Positions 44,768 to 54,209 are shown, numbered from the stretch's first letter. The stretch is 64,000 nucleotides of DNA from Alkalibacillus salilacus (GCF_030812915.1 NZ_JAUSTQ010000012.1:1-64000); one strand, 5' to 3'. Translations and numbers: made by a program. The notes: generated by a model not told the origin, from the sequence alone.

Positions 44768-44887
44768 GATTGTTTAATAATCTGACTCGATTGTTAGACA
44801 ATTCTTATTAATAGTTAGATAACCTCATTAGATTGTTAAATACTCCTCTAAGATTGTTAAACAATCTTAGGTAATTGTCTAACAATC
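44768..44887 (+). repeat. 21 bp periodic GATTGTTA repeat array
   Basis: Units starting GATTGTTT (44768), GATTGTTA (44789), AATAGTTA (44810), GATTGTTA (44831) and GATTGTTA (44852) are spaced exactly 21 bases. At the next 21-base step (44873) comes an inverted unit, AATTGTCTAACAATC. This is the same design as the GCGCCGATA arrays but an unrelated motif. It lies just after pgcA. Confidence 0.85.
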
Positions 44888-44940
44888 AGAGGACTTTGTG
44901 AAATAACCTTCTTCAGTTGCAGAAATATAGGTACATGAAT

Positions 44941-44970
44941 AGCCATCGCGCTAAGACGCGATGGCTTTTT
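44941..44970 (+). terminator. Terminator in the pgcA-ykvI-like convergent gap
   Basis: AGCCATCGCG and CGCGATGGCT form a perfect stem, followed by TTTTATTATTT on the plus strand. It would stop plus-strand transcripts from pgcA. Confidence 0.85.
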
Positions 44971-44971
44971 A

Positions 44972-46090
44972 TTATTTCTTGATGAAGATTTTGTAGACGC
45001 CTATTGTTAAGAGTGGCAGCATGAATACCGCAATCATTGCGTAGGCCATGGCAGTGTAGCCTGTTGCGATTAAGTCGATGATGCCGACTTGTGCTAAGAC
45101 GAGCGCTAAAACAAGAGCTCCGACTGCAATAATCCCTTTTTGAGCTTGGCTTAAAGCTTTATTCGAGACTTCTTGTAATTGCGTGTCGACTCGGTCGACG
45201 AAGGCGTGAATCATGCCTGATGATGTTTCGACTAATGTCCAACCAACGACAACGCCGAATAAAATAATGACGATCACTGGGAATCCGTCTAGCATGACGA
45301 GCCAAGGTACTGATGCGTCAAACACAGCTGAATCAGGATAATGACCGAGTAAACTGAAATAAGTCAAGAACCATGGCACAGTCATGAGGACACCTGCAAC
45401 AAGGCCAGCGACGACTGATTCTTTGCGTGATGTTTGGCGTTCAATTGAAAATAAGGTCGCCGGATAAACGGCAAGATTATAGCCGACATATAAAAGACCT
45501 GTCCAGATGACTGTGCCGAGAGCGATGTCATTTCCTGCAAAACTTGTGTCGCCTGCTTGAAGGGTCGCAACTGCTTCATCCCAAGTTGTTGAAATGACGA
45601 GAATCGCAAACAATAAATAGCCTAGCATCAAAGAGAGGGTACCGAATGTTTTAAATCGTTCGATAAGCCCTTTCCCGTAAAAGTTTAGGGCACCGACGAT
45701 GATAATGATGAGTCCGACGCCGACCCAGTAGTTCAAGTTAAGCGTGCTTTGTAAAATTTCACCTGTAGCTGAGGCCATAATCGAAATGATTAAAATGGCT
45801 AAGAAAATATAAACGATATCAAATAAGAACCATAGCGGGCCGATCAATTCTTTTAGAAAATGACGGTAATTGTACGTTTTGAACTTCCTGGCGAATTCGA
45901 ACGTTAATATCGACGCGATCGTAAATCCAAGGAAAATGGCGATGCCTGCCATCCACCCCATGGAACCAAATGCGGCACCGAATTCCACGATTTCTCGTCC
46001 GGTCGCAAAGCCGCCGCCGATTAAGACTGATTGCAAGATGATACCAGGTAAAATATAGCGACCGAACTTACCTTCTAATAACTTTTGCAC
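44972..46090 (-). CDS. YkvI-like membrane transporter
   Basis: A 372-residue integral membrane protein with about 10 helices, of the YkvI family (amino acid-polyamine-cation-like fold). The N-terminus ILPGIILQSVLIGGGFATGREIVEFGAAFGSMGW is its hallmark glycine-rich first helix. The start is the GTG at 46090, supported by CTTAGGAGGGTTACC. This removes the overlap with the racemase gene that a start at 46147 would cause. It is the last gene of the D-amino acid conversion cluster, so it may carry amino acids; that is inference from context. Confidence 0.75.
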   Translation of the reverse strand: MQKLLEGKFGRYILPGIILQSVLIGGGFATGREIVEFGAAFGSMGWMAGIAIFLGFTIASILTFEFARKFKTYNYRHFLKELIGPLWFLFDIVYIFLAILIISIMASATGEILQSTLNLNYWVGVGLIIIIVGALNFYGKGLIERFKTFGTLSLMLGYLLFAILVISTTWDEAVATLQAGDTSFAGNDIALGTVIWTGLLYVGYNLAVYPATLFSIERQTSRKESVVAGLVAGVLMTVPWFLTYFSLLGHYPDSAVFDASVPWLVMLDGFPVIVIILFGVVVGWTLVETSSGMIHAFVDRVDTQLQEVSNKALSQAQKGIIAVGALVLALVLAQVGIIDLIATGYTAMAYAMIAVFMLPLLTIGVYKIFIKK

Positions 46091-46100
46091 GGTAACCCTC

Positions 46101-47219
46101 CTAAGTTTGTAATGAAAATTCTTCTTGTTCGACGGTGAATTTCTCAAGTGCTAAGACGTCAATATCGAAGCCGATGCCAGGTTTGGTTGGCACGTGGATG
46201 ACGCCATTTTGAACAGTGACTTCGGGTGAAATAATGTCTTGATGCCAATATAAACTGGAGGCGGCTGTGTCACCTGGCAATGTGAAATTCGGCAAGGTGG
46301 TGAGGGCGATGTTATGCGCGCGTCCAACGCCAGCTTCTAGCATACCGCCGCACCACACGTCGATGCCTTGCTCCATGCAGTAATCATGGATCCGTTTAGC
46401 TTCAGTTAAACCGCCGACGCGGCCGATTTTAATATTGATAATTCGGCAACTACCGAGTTCGATCGCTTTTCGTGTGTCTTCGAGCGAATGAATGCTTTCG
46501 TCCAAACAAACGGGAGTGTTAATCGCTTTTTGCAGAGTCGCGTGATCGATAATATCGTCGTGCGCGAGTGGTTGTTCGATCATGGTTAAATTTAAGTCGT
46601 CCAATTGTTTTAACGTGTCGATTTGATCGAGTGTATAGGCTGAATTGGCATCCGCCATCATGTCGATGTCAGGAAATTCTTCGCGCACACGGGATAAAGG
46701 CGTGATATCCCAACCGGGTTTGATTTTAATTTTAATGCGCTTATAGCCTTGTTCGACGCTTTTGCGGACGGTGTTAACGAGGTCTTCGATGGATGGTTTA
46801 ATGCCAATACTGACGCCGACGTCAATCGTACGCATTTGGCCGCCGAGTGCCGCCGAGAGTGGGATATTTTGTTGCTTGGCGAATAAATCCCAAATGGCAC
46901 CTTCTACAGCCGCTTTTGCCATCAAGTTTCGTCTGAACGGTTTGAAAAGTTCACCGACATCAGCTGGATGCTTAATCGTTGTATTTTGTAAGGCTGGAAT
47001 GAGGAAGTCTTTGATAATGTGCCGGTTCGTTTCCACGGTTTCTTCGTTATACCATGGACTCGTAAAGGCAACAGACTCCCCATAACCGACGTGGCCTTGT
47101 TCATCTTCTGCTTCGATGATATAAAATTGTTTATCGTTAAAAGTCCCAAAACTGGTTGTGAATGGGTTGATGAGAGCCATGTTTAATTTGCGTAAGCGGA
47201 TCTTTTTAATTGGGATCAT
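46101..47219 (-). CDS. N-succinyl/N-acylamino acid racemase (NSAR/OSBS family)
   Basis: A 372-residue enolase-superfamily enzyme of the MenC/NSAR group. It has the KIKIKPGWD motif holding the two catalytic lysines (KxK), metal ligands in [17 protein letters not shown] and CLDES, and the second Lys in [14 protein letters not shown] and NSAR cannot be told apart by motif alone. No other menaquinone genes are present, while a GNAT acyltransferase and an M20 deacylase gene lie immediately upstream, as in the known Geobacillus D-to-L amino acid route. Therefore NSAR is favoured. The start at 47219 has AAAGGAGTGATC upstream. Confidence 0.85.
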   Translation of the reverse strand: MIPIKKIRLRKLNMALINPFTTSFGTFNDKQFYIIEAEDEQGHVGYGESVAFTSPWYNEETVETNRHIIKDFLIPALQNTTIKHPADVGELFKPFRRNLMAKAAVEGAIWDLFAKQQNIPLSAALGGQMRTIDVGVSIGIKPSIEDLVNTVRKSVEQGYKRIKIKIKPGWDITPLSRVREEFPDIDMMADANSAYTLDQIDTLKQLDDLNLTMIEQPLAHDDIIDHATLQKAINTPVCLDESIHSLEDTRKAIELGSCRIINIKIGRVGGLTEAKRIHDYCMEQGIDVWCGGMLEAGVGRAHNIALTTLPNFTLPGDTAASSLYWHQDIISPEVTVQNGVIHVPTKPGIGFDIDVLALEKFTVEQEEFSLQT

Positions 47220-47226
47220 GGGCGGA

Positions 47227-48006
47227 TCACTCCTTTGTGAAATAATAATAAGTGAGTTGATTTGCTGTGTCTGGAATGGCTGCACGGGCTTCGTATCCGT
47301 TTTTGAATAGCGTTTCAAATGCTTGGCGCGTTTCTTGTCGCCATTGTTTAGCGAGTTCGAGATCATCGGTTTTGATTTGGTGAAAATCACGCGGGATCGG
47401 AATGGTGAACGCGTCATGCTTGTCGTCGAAACGGTCAAGTCGGGTTTCAGGTTGATTGTCTTGGACGTCAACGAGCGCTGGTAAATTGCTAATGTCAGGC
47501 TGTGGGAGTGGTTTGTCTTGATTAAAGTACCACTCAATCACGATGCGGTCTGTTTCAAGGCCTTGGTTAAGACGATCATTCATCGCGCCGTAATGATTAA
47601 CTTTGTAATGCGCCCCGCGCGCACCGAGCTTCGTTAAGTTTAAGTAGGCGTTCATGCTTTGAAGCGGGTCGAACGTCCATGTCATCATGTCATAACCCAT
47701 GTCTGAGGCGTGGCGCGCTTGTTCGTACTTCATTTCTTCGCCAAGTCCTGCTTGTTGATAGTCAGGTAAAATACCGAGCATATGCGAGCAGAGGTATAGT
47801 TTTTTACCGTCAAATCCAGGAAATCCGTAGCTGAAGGCGATAATCGTGTCACCGTCAAATGCACCCAAAATCAAGCCGCCATGATTGACTGTCGTATAAA
47901 GCTGATGAACGGGAATCGGGCTCATTTGCCAAACGGCTTCTTCGACTTGTTGCATGAGCGGCATGTCATCGATGGTAGTCAACCTTCTAATTTCGTACGT
48001 GCTCAT
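47227..48006 (-). CDS. GNAT acyltransferase, probable D-amino acid N-succinyltransferase
   Basis: A 259-residue GCN5-related N-acyltransferase with an acetyl-CoA-type fold: [42 protein letters not shown] (the Q/RxxGxG/A pyrophosphate loop) and [22 protein letters not shown]. In the established NSAR pathway the homologous GNAT succinylates D-amino acids using succinyl-CoA. It starts at the ATG at 48006, overlapping the M20 stop by one base; AAGGAGATGATGC precedes it. The acyl group used cannot be read from sequence. Confidence 0.8.
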   Translation of the reverse strand: MSTYEIRRLTTIDDMPLMQQVEEAVWQMSPIPVHQLYTTVNHGGLILGAFDGDTIIAFSYGFPGFDGKKLYLCSHMLGILPDYQQAGLGEEMKYEQARHASDMGYDMMTWTFDPLQSMNAYLNLTKLGARGAHYKVNHYGAMNDRLNQGLETDRIVIEWYFNQDKPLPQPDISNLPALVDVQDNQPETRLDRFDDKHDAFTIPIPRDFHQIKTDDLELAKQWRQETRQAFETLFKNGYEARAAIPDTANQLTYYYFTKE

Positions 48007-49112
48007 CACGCATCATCTCCTTGAGCTAAAGTCTGTTTAATAGTCGCTGTTAAAATGTCGACTGCTTTCGGAATCGCGTCAAAGTTGAACGTCATATCGG
48101 GATGGTGCAAGCCAGGTGCGAGGTCACAACCAATCGCAAGCATCGTCGCTTTCACGTTTGGGCGTTTGAGCGTGTAAAAGTGAAAATCATCGCCGCCTGT
48201 GGTCGTGATTGGATTGCGTTTGCTATCAGGGTCAATAGTTTGGATACCCTCTGCAAGTAGGGCGGTCGCTTCTTCATTGTAGACTGCAGCAGCCATATGG
48301 GCGCCCGTTTCAAGATCGATTTTGATATCATGATAGGAAGCGAGATGTTCAGCAATGCGCTCGACTTGTTGCGAAAGTTGATCCATCATCTCATTCGTTT
48401 GTGCGCGCAGGTCGATCGCAAAATGAGCTTTCCCTGGAATAATATTCGTGTTTTTGCCGCCCGCATGAAGCTCAGTCATTTTCATCGAATGCGGAATCAT
48501 CGGGTCGACATGCGTATGGCGCATATGATGAATGATATCTGAAGCCACTTCGATCGCGTTAACACCAAGATGCGGGCGGGCACCGTGCGTATCTGCTGAC
48601 TTGATCGTTCCTTTAATAAATTTGGCTGAGCCATGCTTAATCGCTGGCGCAAATTCACCACTATTTAGCTCCTGAACAGGCCGTAAATGCATGCCGAATA
48701 AATAATCGAGATCATCCGCGACCCCTTTATCGACCATGGCGAGGGCACCGTTTCCTTTTTCTTCGGCAGGTTGGAAAATGAAGCGGACCGTGCCGTTCAA
48801 ATCGGTTTCCGCTAGTTTTTGGAAAACGCCGATGACGGTCGTCATATGTGCGTCGTGGCCACATGAGTGATTCGCTTGTTCTTGACCGTTCACCTCTTGC
48901 CAAAGCGCGTCAATATCAGCGCGGATGCCGACGACAGGCTTTCCACTACCAATTTCAATGACTGCACCTGGCATATCATCGAAGGTTTGGATTTTTTGGG
49001 GATTGTAAGATTTGAGCTGTTCGACGATATATTGCGTTGTGTTGTATTCCTCCCAACTAATTTCCGCGTTGTGGTGTAAATGTGTCCATATCTCTTTAAG
49101 TGTTTGTGTCAT
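48006..49112 (-). CDS. M20 amidohydrolase, probable N-acyl-L-amino acid deacylase
   Basis: A 368-residue zinc amidohydrolase. The metal site is seen in GIRADIDAL, SCGHDAH, and FQPAEEKGNGA (catalytic Glu and ligand Glu), with the final H in HHPDM. DTHGARPHLG is the dimerisation-domain His motif. It would release the L-amino acid from the N-acyl-L-amino acid made by the racemase, the irreversible last step of D-to-L conversion. The family's usual GGEDF is GGDDF here. It is first in the structural operon, 12 bases after the RpiR gene. Confidence 0.85.
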   Translation of the reverse strand: MTQTLKEIWTHLHHNAEISWEEYNTTQYIVEQLKSYNPQKIQTFDDMPGAVIEIGSGKPVVGIRADIDALWQEVNGQEQANHSCGHDAHMTTVIGVFQKLAETDLNGTVRFIFQPAEEKGNGALAMVDKGVADDLDYLFGMHLRPVQELNSGEFAPAIKHGSAKFIKGTIKSADTHGARPHLGVNAIEVASDIIHHMRHTHVDPMIPHSMKMTELHAGGKNTNIIPGKAHFAIDLRAQTNEMMDQLSQQVERIAEHLASYHDIKIDLETGAHMAAAVYNEEATALLAEGIQTIDPDSKRNPITTTGGDDFHFYTLKRPNVKATMLAIGCDLAPGLHHPDMTFNFDAIPKAVDILTATIKQTLAQGDDA

Positions 49113-49124
49113 TTTGCATGCCTC

Positions 49125-49958
49125 CTATTTATAAAAGAAATCGTTCAACTGCACACTTTCGAATTTTTGTGTACGTTCTTGAAATGTTTCGCCTTGTTTA
49201 AGAGATAAATCAGTTAATACGCCATTTAGGAACGAAAACGTCACCGGCGCTGCGTCTAATGTTGAGCGGACAGGGAGTTGAATCGGAATTAACACATCCG
49301 CATGTTGATTAATCGGTGCCACTTCACTATCTGTAACTGCGAGGACGTGCATGCCCTGCTTCTTCGCTTCTTGAGCTAAGTGAAGCGTTGACTTCGCATA
49401 ACGATGGAATGAAAACACAACGAGTACAGTGTTGGGCTTCATATCAGTCACGATCGAGATAAAATCGCTATGTTGTTGATCATACAAATGTGCTTTCCCC
49501 GTTACCAAATTTAAGCCAAAAGTAAACCAATGAGCCAAACTAGCCGAAGTTCGCGTTCCTGCAACATAAATTTGATTGGCATGTTCTAATTGACTGACAA
49601 AAGATTCGACGAGTGATGCTGGTAATTGATTGCGTATCAGATTAATATGTTCTTGGTCACGCCACATCGTGTCATGAACGAGATTGTTGGATTGTTCCGC
49701 GGTCGGCTTACCATAAGTGAAGGAGGATAAACTTTTTTCATTTTCGAAAATTTCCTCTTGGACAGCCTGCTGAAAGTCCTTAAATCCTTTGAACCCCAAT
49801 TCTTGAGCGAATCTGATGATGGTTGATTCGCTAACGTCGATTAGTTTGCCTAATTTTTCAGCCGAATGCATCGCGAAAGCTTGCGGTTGGCGTTGGTAAT
49901 AGTCCACTACATATTGCAGTTTCTTCGATAATGATTGCGTGTTCAGACGTCCAATCAT
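49125..49958 (-). CDS. RpiR/MurR family transcriptional regulator
   Basis: A 277-residue regulator. The N-terminal RpiR HTH (AEKLGKLIDVSESTIIRFAQELGFKGFKDFQ, about residues 31-63) is followed by a SIS domain (about 120-260) with IYVAGTRTSASLA and a VVFSFHRYAKSTLHLAQEAKKQGM phosphosugar-like site. It heads the minus-strand D-amino acid cluster and probably controls it and perhaps the divergent M20/AbgT operon. RpiR proteins usually sense sugar phosphates or sugar amines such as MurNAc 6-phosphate, so an amino acid-related ligand would be unusual. Confidence 0.88.
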   Translation of the reverse strand: MIGRLNTQSLSKKLQYVVDYYQRQPQAFAMHSAEKLGKLIDVSESTIIRFAQELGFKGFKDFQQAVQEEIFENEKSLSSFTYGKPTAEQSNNLVHDTMWRDQEHINLIRNQLPASLVESFVSQLEHANQIYVAGTRTSASLAHWFTFGLNLVTGKAHLYDQQHSDFISIVTDMKPNTVLVVFSFHRYAKSTLHLAQEAKKQGMHVLAVTDSEVAPINQHADVLIPIQLPVRSTLDAAPVTFSFLNGVLTDLSLKQGETFQERTQKFESVQLNDFFYK

Positions 49959-50159
49959 AACTTTAATGAGTCTCCTTTATAGGTTTTGCAGGAAAAACTT
50001 TATTTTTTGTTCAGTTGCAGGAAAAATATTAATCTATAACTTATCATAGTTTTGGAATTTTCTCAATATTTAGATTGGAATTATTACGTTTGATTAATAA
50101 TATGATTTTTTGGATGTAGTTATGGTAGTGTGAGCGGTTATCCTCTTTGATGAGAGCGA

Positions 50160-50315
50160 GTCGCCGATAAAAATTCAGTATCAGCGCCTCACAAAATTTA
50201 TCGACGAGATTGAAAAAATAACGGCGACTTCTAAAATATATCGGCGCGATTGCAATTTTATCGGCACTCGCTGATATATAACGGCGCCCGCCGAAACCAA
50301 GCAAATAACGGCGAC
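50160..50315 (-). repeat. 20-21 bp periodic GCGCCGATA repeat array (array 5, reversed)
   Basis: One forward unit, GTCGCCGATA (50160), is followed by inverted units (ATCAGCGCC, TATCGACGA, AACGGCGAC, TATCGGCGC, TATCGGCA, AACGGCGCC, AACGGCGAC). This is the mirror image of arrays 1-4. It lies in the divergent gap between the RpiR gene and the M20 operon. Confidence 0.85.
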
Positions 50316-50372
50316 TCAATTAGAGAAAGATCAACAATATAAATTCATAAACAAACAAAATTCAACAAATTT

Positions 50373-50413
50373 TCTGTCAAATTGTAGACAGAGAAAACTT
50401 ATTAATCTATAAT
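50373..50413 (+). promoter_or_regulatory. Promoter with overlapping inverted repeat for the M20/AbgT operon
   Basis: TAGACA (50385-50390), 17 bases, then a perfect TATAAT (50408-50413). TCTGTC (50373-50378) and GACAGA (50387-50392) form an inverted repeat that overlaps the -35 element, a good place for a repressor. The binding protein is not known; the RpiR protein or the regulator at 54210 are candidates. Confidence 0.6.
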
Positions 50414-50474
50414 ACGATTAACGGAAAATGTCCGTAATGATTCCGAAATTAGCTAAGAAGGTGTGAATCAATAT

Positions 50475-51650
50475 ATGGCACGGTTTGAAGACATCATGAC
50501 GGAAGTGGTTGAGTTTCGGCGAGACTTGCATCGTGAGCCGGAGTTGAGTGGTGAGGAGTATAACACCTCAAAGAAGATTCAACAGAAATTAGATGAATAT
50601 GGGATTCCTTATAAAACGGGCTATGCGGAAACAGGTGTGCTCGGCATAATTGAAGGCTCGAAGCCTGGTAAGACAGTGGGTTTGCGCGCGGATATTGATG
50701 CGCTTCCGATTCAAGAAAAAGCGGATGAGGATTTTAAATCGGAAGTAGACGGCAAAATGCATGCGTGTGGGCATGATGCGCATACGGCGATGCTTTTAGG
50801 GACGGCACGCAATTTGCAGGCTCGAAAAGATGAAATCGAGGGCACTGTATTATTAATTTTCCAACCCGCTGAAGAGAATTCCCCGACGGGTGGTTCGCAG
50901 CAGATGATGGATGATGGTGTATTTGATGAAATCGAACCGGATGTCTTGGTCGCTCAACATGTTTGGCCAGGTCTTCCAGTCGGGCAGTTCGGTGTTGTGG
51001 CTGGACCGATGATGGGGAATTCTGATCGGTTTAAAATCACGATTAGTGGATCTGGCGGACATGCGTCAATGCCGCACGACACGGTTGATGCGATTGTGGC
51101 GGCGAATCAAGTGATAAATTCGGTGCAAACAATTGTTAGTCGTAATGCGAACCCGTTTGATCCAGCTGTGATTACGTTTGGCAAGATTGAAGGTGGCTAT
51201 CGTTATAATGTGATTGCTGATGAAGTCACGCTTGAAGGCACGATTCGTACGCAGTCGAATGATATGAAGGATAAAGTGAAGCAACGATTTCATGATGTGG
51301 TGAATGGCGTTGCTGAATCGATGGGTGCTTCAGCCGACATCGAATATTTAGATGGCTATCCGGCAACGATTAATACGCCAAAATGGGCAGAACGCGTGCA
51401 TGAAACGGTGATTAACGAGTACGGAGAAGAAGCTGCACCGCATGTGACGCCGAGTTTAGGTGGCGAAGATTTCGGTCGCTTTCTATTAAAATATCCTGGC
51501 GTTTATTACTGGTTAGGAACATCAATAGGGGAAGGTCAGAAGCCGTTGCACGATCCGAATTTCCGTCTAAATGAAGATGGTTTAAGCTATGGTGTGAACA
51601 TGATGACACAAGTAGCGATTGACGTGTTAAATGACTTAAAGGAGGCGTAA
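50475..51650 (+). CDS. M20 family amidohydrolase (AbgA/B- or HipO-like)
   Basis: A 391-residue zinc amidohydrolase with an intact active site: GLRADIDALPI, MHACGHDAHTAM, FQPAEENSPTGG, GGHASMPHDTVDA and GGEDFGRFL. It resembles hippurate hydrolase/N-acyl amino acid deacylases. It starts an operon with two further M20-type hydrolases, a regulator and an AbgT transporter, so amide cleavage of an imported aminoacyl compound is likely. The ATG at 50475 is preferred; AAGGTG lies 12 bases before it, and the GTG at 50463 directly follows the site without spacing. Confidence 0.85.
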   Translation: MARFEDIMTEVVEFRRDLHREPELSGEEYNTSKKIQQKLDEYGIPYKTGYAETGVLGIIEGSKPGKTVGLRADIDALPIQEKADEDFKSEVDGKMHACGHDAHTAMLLGTARNLQARKDEIEGTVLLIFQPAEENSPTGGSQQMMDDGVFDEIEPDVLVAQHVWPGLPVGQFGVVAGPMMGNSDRFKITISGSGGHASMPHDTVDAIVAANQVINSVQTIVSRNANPFDPAVITFGKIEGGYRYNVIADEVTLEGTIRTQSNDMKDKVKQRFHDVVNGVAESMGASADIEYLDGYPATINTPKWAERVHETVINEYGEEAAPHVTPSLGGEDFGRFLLKYPGVYYWLGTSIGEGQKPLHDPNFRLNEDGLSYGVNMMTQVAIDVLNDLKEA

Positions 51651-51653
51651 CAG

Positions 51654-52961
51654 ATGGATGTAAATCAATTTACGGAATCGCTTTCGACCTATTTGCAGGA
51701 AAAAAGGCGCTTATTTCACCAAACGCCCGAACTTGGGTTTACGGAATATGTCACGAGTTATCGAGTGATGGAAGAACTTGAAGCGCTAGGTTTTACGACA
51801 TATGTTGGGACAGATGCCCTTGTACCAGGTGAGCGTTATGGAGTGCCGTCTCAAGTGGAAATAGATGAAGCGGAAGAGCGTGCGCGTGAATATGGTGTTC
51901 CGGAAAGTTTTCTTAAACAAGTAAAAGGTGGTCTAACAGGTGTGGTCGCTGTTTTAGACACAGGACGCACAGGTCCTCACACAGCGATGCGTTTTGATAT
52001 TGATGCCTTACCAATCCTTGAGAGTGATGATCAACATCATCTACCAGTGCGTGAAGGTTTTCGGTCAAAGCAGGAAGGTCGCATGCATGCCTGTGGTCAT
52101 GATGGACACACAACAATCGGATTAGGTGTCGCACGATTTTTACATGATTATCAAAATGAATTAAATGGACGCTATACGTTATTGTTCCAGCCTGCTGAAG
52201 AAGGTGGGCGCGGTGCGAAATCAATGGTTGCTAAAGGTTGGCTTGATGATGTTGATTACTTTTTAAGTGGTCATTTAGGAATTGGTGATCAAGCGGCCGG
52301 CCATGTGGCGATGACGTCGACTCGATTTTTAGCGAGTGCTAAATTCGATGTTCACTATCAAGGCAAATCAGCGCATGCAGGTGTCGAGCCGAATGCAGGT
52401 AAAAATGCGTTACTTGCAGCGGCATCAGCTAGTGTAAATTTAAATGCGATTCCACGTCATAAAGACGGGGCAACGCGTGTGAATGTGGGTCGTTTGGACG
52501 CAGGAAGCGGACGAAATGTGATTGCAGAAGAAGCACGTATGGAAATGGAAATTCGCGGTGAAACGACGGAGCTTAATCAATATATGATGGAGCAAGCGAA
52601 ACGGATTTTACAGGCCAGCGGCGACATGTATGACGTGGAAACAACGATTGATTTCATGGGTGAAGCGTTAAATGGCGTGTGCGATCAAGAATGGTTGACG
52701 ATTTTACCTGAAGCCAATAAAGATAACCCATTTATCACAAATTTTCTCGACACAATCGAATTAGGCGCGTCTGAAGATGTGACATTCATGATGAATCGCG
52801 TGCAGGAAAATGGCGGTAAAGCGACGTTCATGATTTTCCCAAGTTCGATTCCATATGGTCATCATCACCCAGGATTTGATTTTGATGAATATTCGTTAAA
52901 GACTGCTGTATCAACGTTTGCAAACACGATTCAGTATTTAAACAATCAGGAGACGATGTAG
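51654..52961 (+). CDS. M20 amidohydrolase, AbgA-like
   Basis: A 435-residue amidohydrolase longer than its neighbour owing to an insert at about residues 45-85 (PGERYGVPSQVEIDEAEERA region) characteristic of the p-aminobenzoyl-glutamate hydrolase subunit AbgA. The metal motifs are AMRFDIDALPI, MHACGHDGHTT, FQPAEEGGRGA, KSAHAGVEPNAG and ELGASEDVTFMM. Together with an AbgT-family carrier downstream this points to cleavage of p-aminobenzoyl-glutamate or a similar N-acyl amino acid. AAAGGAGGCGTAACAG precedes the ATG; it follows the first M20 gene after 3 bases. Confidence 0.85.
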   Translation: MDVNQFTESLSTYLQEKRRLFHQTPELGFTEYVTSYRVMEELEALGFTTYVGTDALVPGERYGVPSQVEIDEAEERAREYGVPESFLKQVKGGLTGVVAVLDTGRTGPHTAMRFDIDALPILESDDQHHLPVREGFRSKQEGRMHACGHDGHTTIGLGVARFLHDYQNELNGRYTLLFQPAEEGGRGAKSMVAKGWLDDVDYFLSGHLGIGDQAAGHVAMTSTRFLASAKFDVHYQGKSAHAGVEPNAGKNALLAAASASVNLNAIPRHKDGATRVNVGRLDAGSGRNVIAEEARMEMEIRGETTELNQYMMEQAKRILQASGDMYDVETTIDFMGEALNGVCDQEWLTILPEANKDNPFITNFLDTIELGASEDVTFMMNRVQENGGKATFMIFPSSIPYGHHHPGFDFDEYSLKTAVSTFANTIQYLNNQETM

Positions 52962-54203
52962 ATGAAGCAGTGGTTGAAGGAGACTTTAGACGATTTAAAT
53001 TTAGTTGACGATATGGCTTCAGCTCAAGGTTTTACACGATTGAGCTATACGGCCGAAGAAGATGATTCGATTGCTGTTTTTAAAAGAAAAGCGGAAGAAT
53101 TAGGATTGTCGATTCGTGAAGACGAAGCGGGTAATGTGATTGCTAGTTGGGAAGGGTCAAAACCAGACTTGCCCACAGTCGCATCTGGTTCACATTTAGA
53201 TACCGTCGTCAATGGCGGTGGCTATGATGGGGTAGCTGGTGTGTTAACAGCGCTCGGTGCGATTAAACAATTGAAAGATGATGGTTTTACCCCTGAGCAT
53301 TCCTTAGAAGTGATTGTGTTTCGGTCAGAAGAATCAGCGCGATTCGGCGTTTCAACAGTTGGCAGTAAAGCGATGACAGGCTTATTAGATGAGTCGATTG
53401 GTGACGTCCGTGATCTTGAAAACGTTACCGTTAAGGAGGCGGTTCAAGCTTGTGGCTACAATTGGTCTGAATTTGCCAAAGCTGAACGCGGTCCAAATGA
53501 TTTCAAGTCATTCGTTGAACTGCATATTGAGCAGGGGACTCAAATTGAAGATAACGGCTATGATGTTGGCGTCGTTAATGGAATCGCGACACCGATTCGT
53601 CTCAAAGTTAAAGCGCAAGGAAAGGCCGGACATACGGGAACAACGCCAATGGATAAACGAAACGATGCTTTTGTTGCGATCGCACCACTTGTGCCGTATG
53701 TTCAATCGTTTACGAAGCAATTAAACGAAGAGCAGAAAACCCCAGTAGTCGCCACTGTTAGTACGGTTGATTTGAGTCCTAATGTGATGAACGTGATTCC
53801 GGACACAGTTGAAATCGGAATCGATATTAGAAGTGTGGACGACGATTTGAAAAAACGAGTCGCTGATGCTATTCGAGGTTATGTGGCAAAACTTGAAGAA
53901 ACATCGACAACTCAGTTTGAGATTCAAGAACTCGTTAATAACACATCGATTTTATTGGATAAAGACTTAAGGGAGTTGCTCGTTCAATTAGGAGAGGATC
54001 TAGATTTGCAACCGCTTGTCATGGATAGTGGCGCAGGACATGATGTCATGAATATGAGTACGAAATGGCCATCCGGTTTGCTTTTCATACCTTGTCGAGA
54101 TGGTTTGAGTCATCATCCAGATGAATATGCCACGTTAGACGATTTGGAAAAAGGTGTGCAGATGCTTGCAACATACTATAAGAATATGAGTCAAAGTGAG
54201 TAG
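52962..54203 (+). CDS. Zn-dependent hydrolase, AmaB/allantoate amidohydrolase-like
   Basis: A 413-residue member of the M20 subgroup containing N-carbamoyl-L-amino acid hydrolase (AmaB/HyuC) and allantoate amidohydrolase. Motifs are GSHLDTVVNGGGYDGVAGVL (His and bridging Asp), FRSEESARFG (Glu pair), VELHIEQG (His), GKAGHTGTTPMDKRNDA, and SGAGHDVMNMS (last His). Members remove carbamoyl or ureido groups. The start directly follows the stop of the AbgA-like gene; CAGGAGACGATGTAG precedes it. Its presence suggests the pathway also handles a carbamoyl or ureido compound. Confidence 0.85.
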   Translation: MKQWLKETLDDLNLVDDMASAQGFTRLSYTAEEDDSIAVFKRKAEELGLSIREDEAGNVIASWEGSKPDLPTVASGSHLDTVVNGGGYDGVAGVLTALGAIKQLKDDGFTPEHSLEVIVFRSEESARFGVSTVGSKAMTGLLDESIGDVRDLENVTVKEAVQACGYNWSEFAKAERGPNDFKSFVELHIEQGTQIEDNGYDVGVVNGIATPIRLKVKAQGKAGHTGTTPMDKRNDAFVAIAPLVPYVQSFTKQLNEEQKTPVVATVSTVDLSPNVMNVIPDTVEIGIDIRSVDDDLKKRVADAIRGYVAKLEETSTTQFEIQELVNNTSILLDKDLRELLVQLGEDLDLQPLVMDSGAGHDVMNMSTKWPSGLLFIPCRDGLSHHPDEYATLDDLEKGVQMLATYYKNMSQSE

Positions 54204-54209
54204 GTGCAT

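Noticed and set aside
46101-47219. Menaquinone o-succinylbenzoate synthase (menC)
   Set aside because: Cannot be excluded by motif, but no other men genes are present and the GNAT/M20 neighbours fit the NSAR route.
46101-47537. 478-residue form of the racemase
   Set aside because: The extra N-terminal part overlaps the GNAT gene in another frame and has no homology; the ATG at 47219 has a good site.
50044-50319. Minus-strand frame across repeat array 5 as a gene
   Set aside because: The frame is made of the repeat units, has no ribosome binding site, and resembles only the frame through array 6 (57229-57414) because both cross the same repeats.
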